Part shown: positions 61,189 through 64,000 of the stretch, in pieces
How positions within the stretch are numbered: the first letter of the stretch is position 1
Layout: every line of letters begins with the position of its first letter
NCBI RefSeq assembly: GCF_900491745.1
Contig: NZ_UETR01000006.1
Location: 124,001-188,000, forward strand
Direction: 5' to 3'
From: Amarolinea aalborgensis
Lineage (GTDB): Bacteria > Chloroflexota > Anaerolineae > SSC4 > Amarolineaceae
DNA: 64,000 bases
Notes under the pieces: model-generated
Seen by the model: only the letters and a program-made list of their open reading frames with translations
The model's database searches: none
What the model was told of the DNA's origin: nothing
Position numbers and translations under genes: made by a program

Positions 61189-61472
61189 TGTCATTTTCCT
61201 TTCATCACGCTGCGTTATTTCACAGTTTCCTGTGTGCATCCTAAACCCAATTTTGTCTCGGCGTGTTCTGTGTGCTATCATGAACCCGCGCCGCCCGCTG
61301 GTGGCCCTTCTTTCACTTGGCTATCTGAACCACTGTGAACTCGCTTGGGCGCATTCTTCAAGAGCCATTATAGAGAGGACAAACCTGAAAGTCACTCTGC
61401 AAGACTTGTCAGCCCACTTGTCATCGCTTGTCATCTCGATGCGCTGAGCGGAGTAGAAAGACGCAGGTGACA

Positions 61473-64000
61473 ATGCGCCGCTCTATGTATCACGATCGCG
61501 ACTATGATTTCGGTCAGCAAATCCTCGCGCTGCGCACGGGAGCCAATCTGACCCAGTCGGGGCTTGCGGACGTTCTTGGCGTCTCGCGCCAGGCCGTAGT
61601 CGGTTGGGAGGCCGGCGCCAGCTATCCCTCCCCGCAGCATCTCAAGCACCTCATTGAGCTCTGTTACCAGCACCACGCCTTTCACAGCGGCCAGGAAGCC
61701 GAGGAAATCCGCGCCTTGTGGCAGAGCTCGCGTGTCCGCGTGCCGCTGGATGAAACTTGGCTGACCCGCTTGCTGGCAGAGCTGCATGAGCCAGCGGCTG
61801 CGCCAGCTCCTGCGCTGCGCTCCCCACCCGTTGCCCCAGATGGTCCACAGCCGGGTCGCCTCACCGATTGGGGCGATGCGCCAGAGGCGGCGACCTTCTA
61901 CGGACGCCAGGACGAGCTGGCGCTCCTCCGCGATTGGCTGCTGGAAGAGCGCTGCCGGGTGGTTAGCGTTCTGGGTATGGGCGGCATGGGCAAGTCCGCG
62001 CTGGCCGTCACGCTCATGCACCAGGTCGCGGATCAATTCGACGCCGTCCTGTGGCGCTCGCTGCGGGACGCCCCGCCCTGCCAACCCTTGCTCGACGACC
62101 TGCTGCGCGTCCTGGCGGGCGAGCCGCTGCCCACCGTGCTGGACAGCCTCGAACGACGGCTCACGCTCTTGTTCGAGTACTTGCGGACACGGCGTGTGCT
62201 GCTGGTGCTGGACAACCTGGAAAGCATCATGGAGGAGGCAGAAGGCAGCGGCCGCATGCTGGCCGGTTATGAAGGCTATGGCCGCCTTCTGCGCCGCGCG
62301 GCTGAGACCAAGCACATGAGCTGCCTGCTGCTTACCAGTCGCGAAAAACCCAGCGAACTGGCGCCGCTGGAAGGCAGTCGGTCTCCGGTTCGCTCGCTGC
62401 GCCTGCGCCAGCTCGACGCCGGCGCCTGTGAGCGGCTGCTGCAAGAGCTGGACGTGACGGGCAGCGCGGCCGAGCGCGCCCGTTTGATCGAGCGCTATGG
62501 CGGCAACCCCCTGGCGTTGAAGATCGTGGCGCCGACGATCGCGGGGCTGTTCGGCGGCGAGATTGCCGCGTTCCTGGAGCACGGCGAGCTGATCTTTGGC
62601 GGTGTGCGCTACCTGCTGCAAGAGCAGTTTGCGCGCCTTTCGCCCTTGGAAGAGAGCATCATGCTGTGGCTGGCCATTCTGCGCGAGCCGGTGACCGTGC
62701 CCCAGCTCGCCAACGTGCTGGTCCAGCCGCTGCCCGGCGCGCAGGTCCTGGAGGCGCTGGACACGCTGCGCGGCCGCTCGTTGATCGAGCGCGGCCAGGT
62801 GAAGGGCAGCTTCACCCTGCAATCGGTCGTGCTGGACTACGCCACGACGCGCCTCATCGCCGCAGCGGCCAGCGAGATCGAGCGCGGGCGCTTGAATCTC
62901 TTGAGCGATCACGGGCTGGAGCTGGCCAGCGGCAAGGAGTTCATTCGCGAGGCGCAGATTCGCTTGCTGGTGACCCCGCTGCTGGCCCGCCTGCGCGCCG
63001 CGCTGCCACAGCCCGCGGCCCTGGAGGCGCGCTTGCTGGCGCTGCTGGAGCCGTTGCGGGGGCAGAGGGACGAGATTCAGGGGTATGCGCCGGCCAACCT
63101 GCTGGCGCTGCTGCGCACGGCGCGCGGCGATCTGTCCGGGCTGGACCTGCATCAGCTCTCGCTGCGCAACGTCTATCTGCGCGGCGTCCACCTGCGCGAC
63201 GCGAGTCTGGCCGAGGCAACCCTGCGCGACGCAGTCTTTACGCAGGCGACGGACACGATTTGGGCGATGGCTTTCAGCCGCAAGGGAACGTATTGGGCGG
63301 GCGGCAATCGGCAGGGGCAAGTCCAGCAATGGCTGTACTCGCAACGCCGCTTGCTGCGCACCTGGCGAGCGCATCACAGCACGGTGGCCGCCGTCGCCTT
63401 CAGCCCGGACGAACAGCGCCTGGCCACGGGCAGCTGGGACGGCGTCGTCAAGCTGTGGGATGCAGCCAGCGGCGGCCTGCTCTGGACCAGTCCCCCGGTG
63501 GATGCCGTCATGGCCGTGGCCTTTTCACCCGACGGCCGCGCCCTGGTCAGCGGCGGAACCGAAGGTCAAGTTCGTCTGTGGGATGGGGTCAGCGGCGCCT
63601 TGCTGCAAACGCTGGACGAACACACAGGCCCGGTGTTCTGTGTTGTTTGGAGTCCTGATAGCGAGTTTCTCGTCACCGCGGGCCATGACGGCCGCATCCG
63701 CCTGTGGGCGGCGGCGGAAGCCGACGCGCCGAGGCTCCAGCTCACACCAGCCCAGACCCTCGACGGGCACAGCGGCCCGGTGCGCGGACTGGCGTTCGCC
63801 CCCGATGGCCGCACGCTGGCCAGCGCAGCGTGGGATGGAACGGTCAAGCTCTGGGACACCGCGGGCGGCGCGGTCAAGGAGACCATACCCGTCTCCGCGC
63901 GCCTGATGGGGCTGGCGTGGAGTTCCGATGGCCGCTATCTGGCGTTGGGCGAGCTGGACCGCGCCTTCTGGGTCTGGGACGTGGAGCAGCGCAAGCAGCG
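61473..64000 (+). CDS. XRE-HTH / NB-ARC / pentapeptide / WD40 STAND protein (3' end outside window)
   Basis: 842 codons are visible with no stop. Domains in order: an XRE-type helix-turn-helix (about 10-66; LTQSGLADVLGVSRQAVVGWEAG); an NB-ARC/AP-ATPase core with P-loop GMGGMGKS (168-175), Walker B-like VLLVLDNLES and GNPLALKI (GLPL-like); a winged or helical region; pentapeptide repeats (about 551-585; LSGLDLHQLSLRNVYL); then at least five WD40 repeats (about 594 onward) with VAFSPDxxxLATGSWDGxVKLWD. AGGTGAC lies before ATG 61473. Such STAND ATPases act as ligand-triggered switches, here with a DNA-binding rather than enzymatic output. It is divergent from the DUF1269 gene. Confidence 0.88.
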   Translation, partial: MRRSMYHDRDYDFGQQILALRTGANLTQSGLADVLGVSRQAVVGWEAGASYPSPQHLKHLIELCYQHHAFHSGQEAEEIRALWQSSRVRVPLDETWLTRLLAELHEPAAAPAPALRSPPVAPDGPQPGRLTDWGDAPEAATFYGRQDELALLRDWLLEERCRVVSVLGMGGMGKSALAVTLMHQVADQFDAVLWRSLRDAPPCQPLLDDLLRVLAGEPLPTVLDSLERRLTLLFEYLRTRRVLLVLDNLESIMEEAEGSGRMLAGYEGYGRLLRRAAETKHMSCLLLTSREKPSELAPLEGSRSPVRSLRLRQLDAGACERLLQELDVTGSAAERARLIERYGGNPLALKIVAPTIAGLFGGEIAAFLEHGELIFGGVRYLLQEQFARLSPLEESIMLWLAILREPVTVPQLANVLVQPLPGAQVLEALDTLRGRSLIERGQVKGSFTLQSVVLDYATTRLIAAAASEIERGRLNLLSDHGLELASGKEFIREAQIRLLVTPLLARLRAALPQPAALEARLLALLEPLRGQRDEIQGYAPANLLALLRTARGDLSGLDLHQLSLRNVYLRGVHLRDASLAEATLRDAVFTQATDTIWAMAFSRKGTYWAGGNRQGQVQQWLYSQRRLLRTWRAHHSTVAAVAFSPDEQRLATGSWDGVVKLWDAASGGLLWTSPPVDAVMAVAFSPDGRALVSGGTEGQVRLWDGVSGALLQTLDEHTGPVFCVVWSPDSEFLVTAGHDGRIRLWAAAEADAPRLQLTPAQTLDGHSGPVRGLAFAPDGRTLASAAWDGTVKLWDTAGGAVKETIPVSARLMGLAWSSDGRYLALGELDRAFWVWDVEQRKQ

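Noticed and set aside
61431..63377. A 648-codon minus-strand open frame over the STAND gene
   Set aside because: It is the antisense shadow of the plus-strand frame with clear HTH, P-loop and WD40 motifs. Its translation is Gln/Arg-rich without any domain.

Overview
The window looks like a chromosomal segment of a Chloroflexota bacterium (Anaerolineae/Caldilineae-like), probably anaerobic or facultative. The pointers are inference from content: GC-rich genes with many short operons, lipoproteins with Thr/Pro linkers, a Rex redox sensor, a four-subunit 2-oxoacid:ferredoxin oxidoreductase, large multihaem cytochromes, TPR-CHAT and STAND/WD40 proteins, a MoeA fused to a periplasmic-binding-like domain, and no outer-membrane (LPS/Bam/Lpt) genes. 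No rRNA, tRNA, CRISPR array, phage gene or transposase was seen. Promoters found by eye fit a vegetative TTGACA-17-TATAAT consensus.

Layout. 1-8742: the end of an SDR gene, then a long minus-strand array read from 8742 down to 441: CBS protein, ferredoxin, alpha, beta and gamma subunits of a 2-oxoacid:ferredoxin oxidoreductase, UspA, aminotransferase, CBS protein, an alanine-dehydrogenase-fold protein and a CoA-transferase. Together these make a plausible route amino acid -> 2-oxo acid -> acyl-CoA + reduced ferredoxin -> carboxylic acid. The gene for the NADH/NAD+ sensor Rex follows, with candidate operators. 10115-16821: Yip1 membrane protein, MacAB-like exporter, SH3b/TolB-like lipoprotein, FGE-fold protein. 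16818-21200: minus-strand surface-polysaccharide operon (two O-antigen-ligase-type proteins and a GT4). 21561-28799: electron-transfer cluster with 34 predicted c-haem sites in four proteins plus a membrane cytochrome b. 29315-33478: peptide deformylase, signal peptidase, PNPase, S15. 33734-38326: radical SAM/B12 protein, epimerase, acyltransferase, DUF2142-type membrane protein. 39081-47864: glycogen branching enzyme, CBS-ACT protein, TerB-N-like protein, patatin, LysM protein, MoeA fusion and two hypotheticals. 47946-55031: an island with a sigma factor, a double zinc-finger anti-sigma-like protein, a TPR-CHAT protease and a secreted dockerin metalloprotease. 55597-61188: MaoC pair, UbiB-family kinase-like protein, and a stress-type cluster (two coiled-coil proteins, HdeD, DUF1269). 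61473 to the end: an XRE / NB-ARC / pentapeptide / WD40 protein running off the window.

Three copies of one roughly 300-bp element with terminal inverted repeats (28940, 38531, 55142) lie in the three largest intergenic regions. One copy has a 9-bp target duplication and all lie just upstream of a promoter. The most interesting candidates for undescribed biology are the sigma / zinc-finger / CHAT / metalloprotease island, the 34-haem cytochrome cluster with an internally duplicated pentahaem lipoprotein, the mobile repeat family, and an alanine-dehydrogenase-fold protein lacking the catalytic residues.
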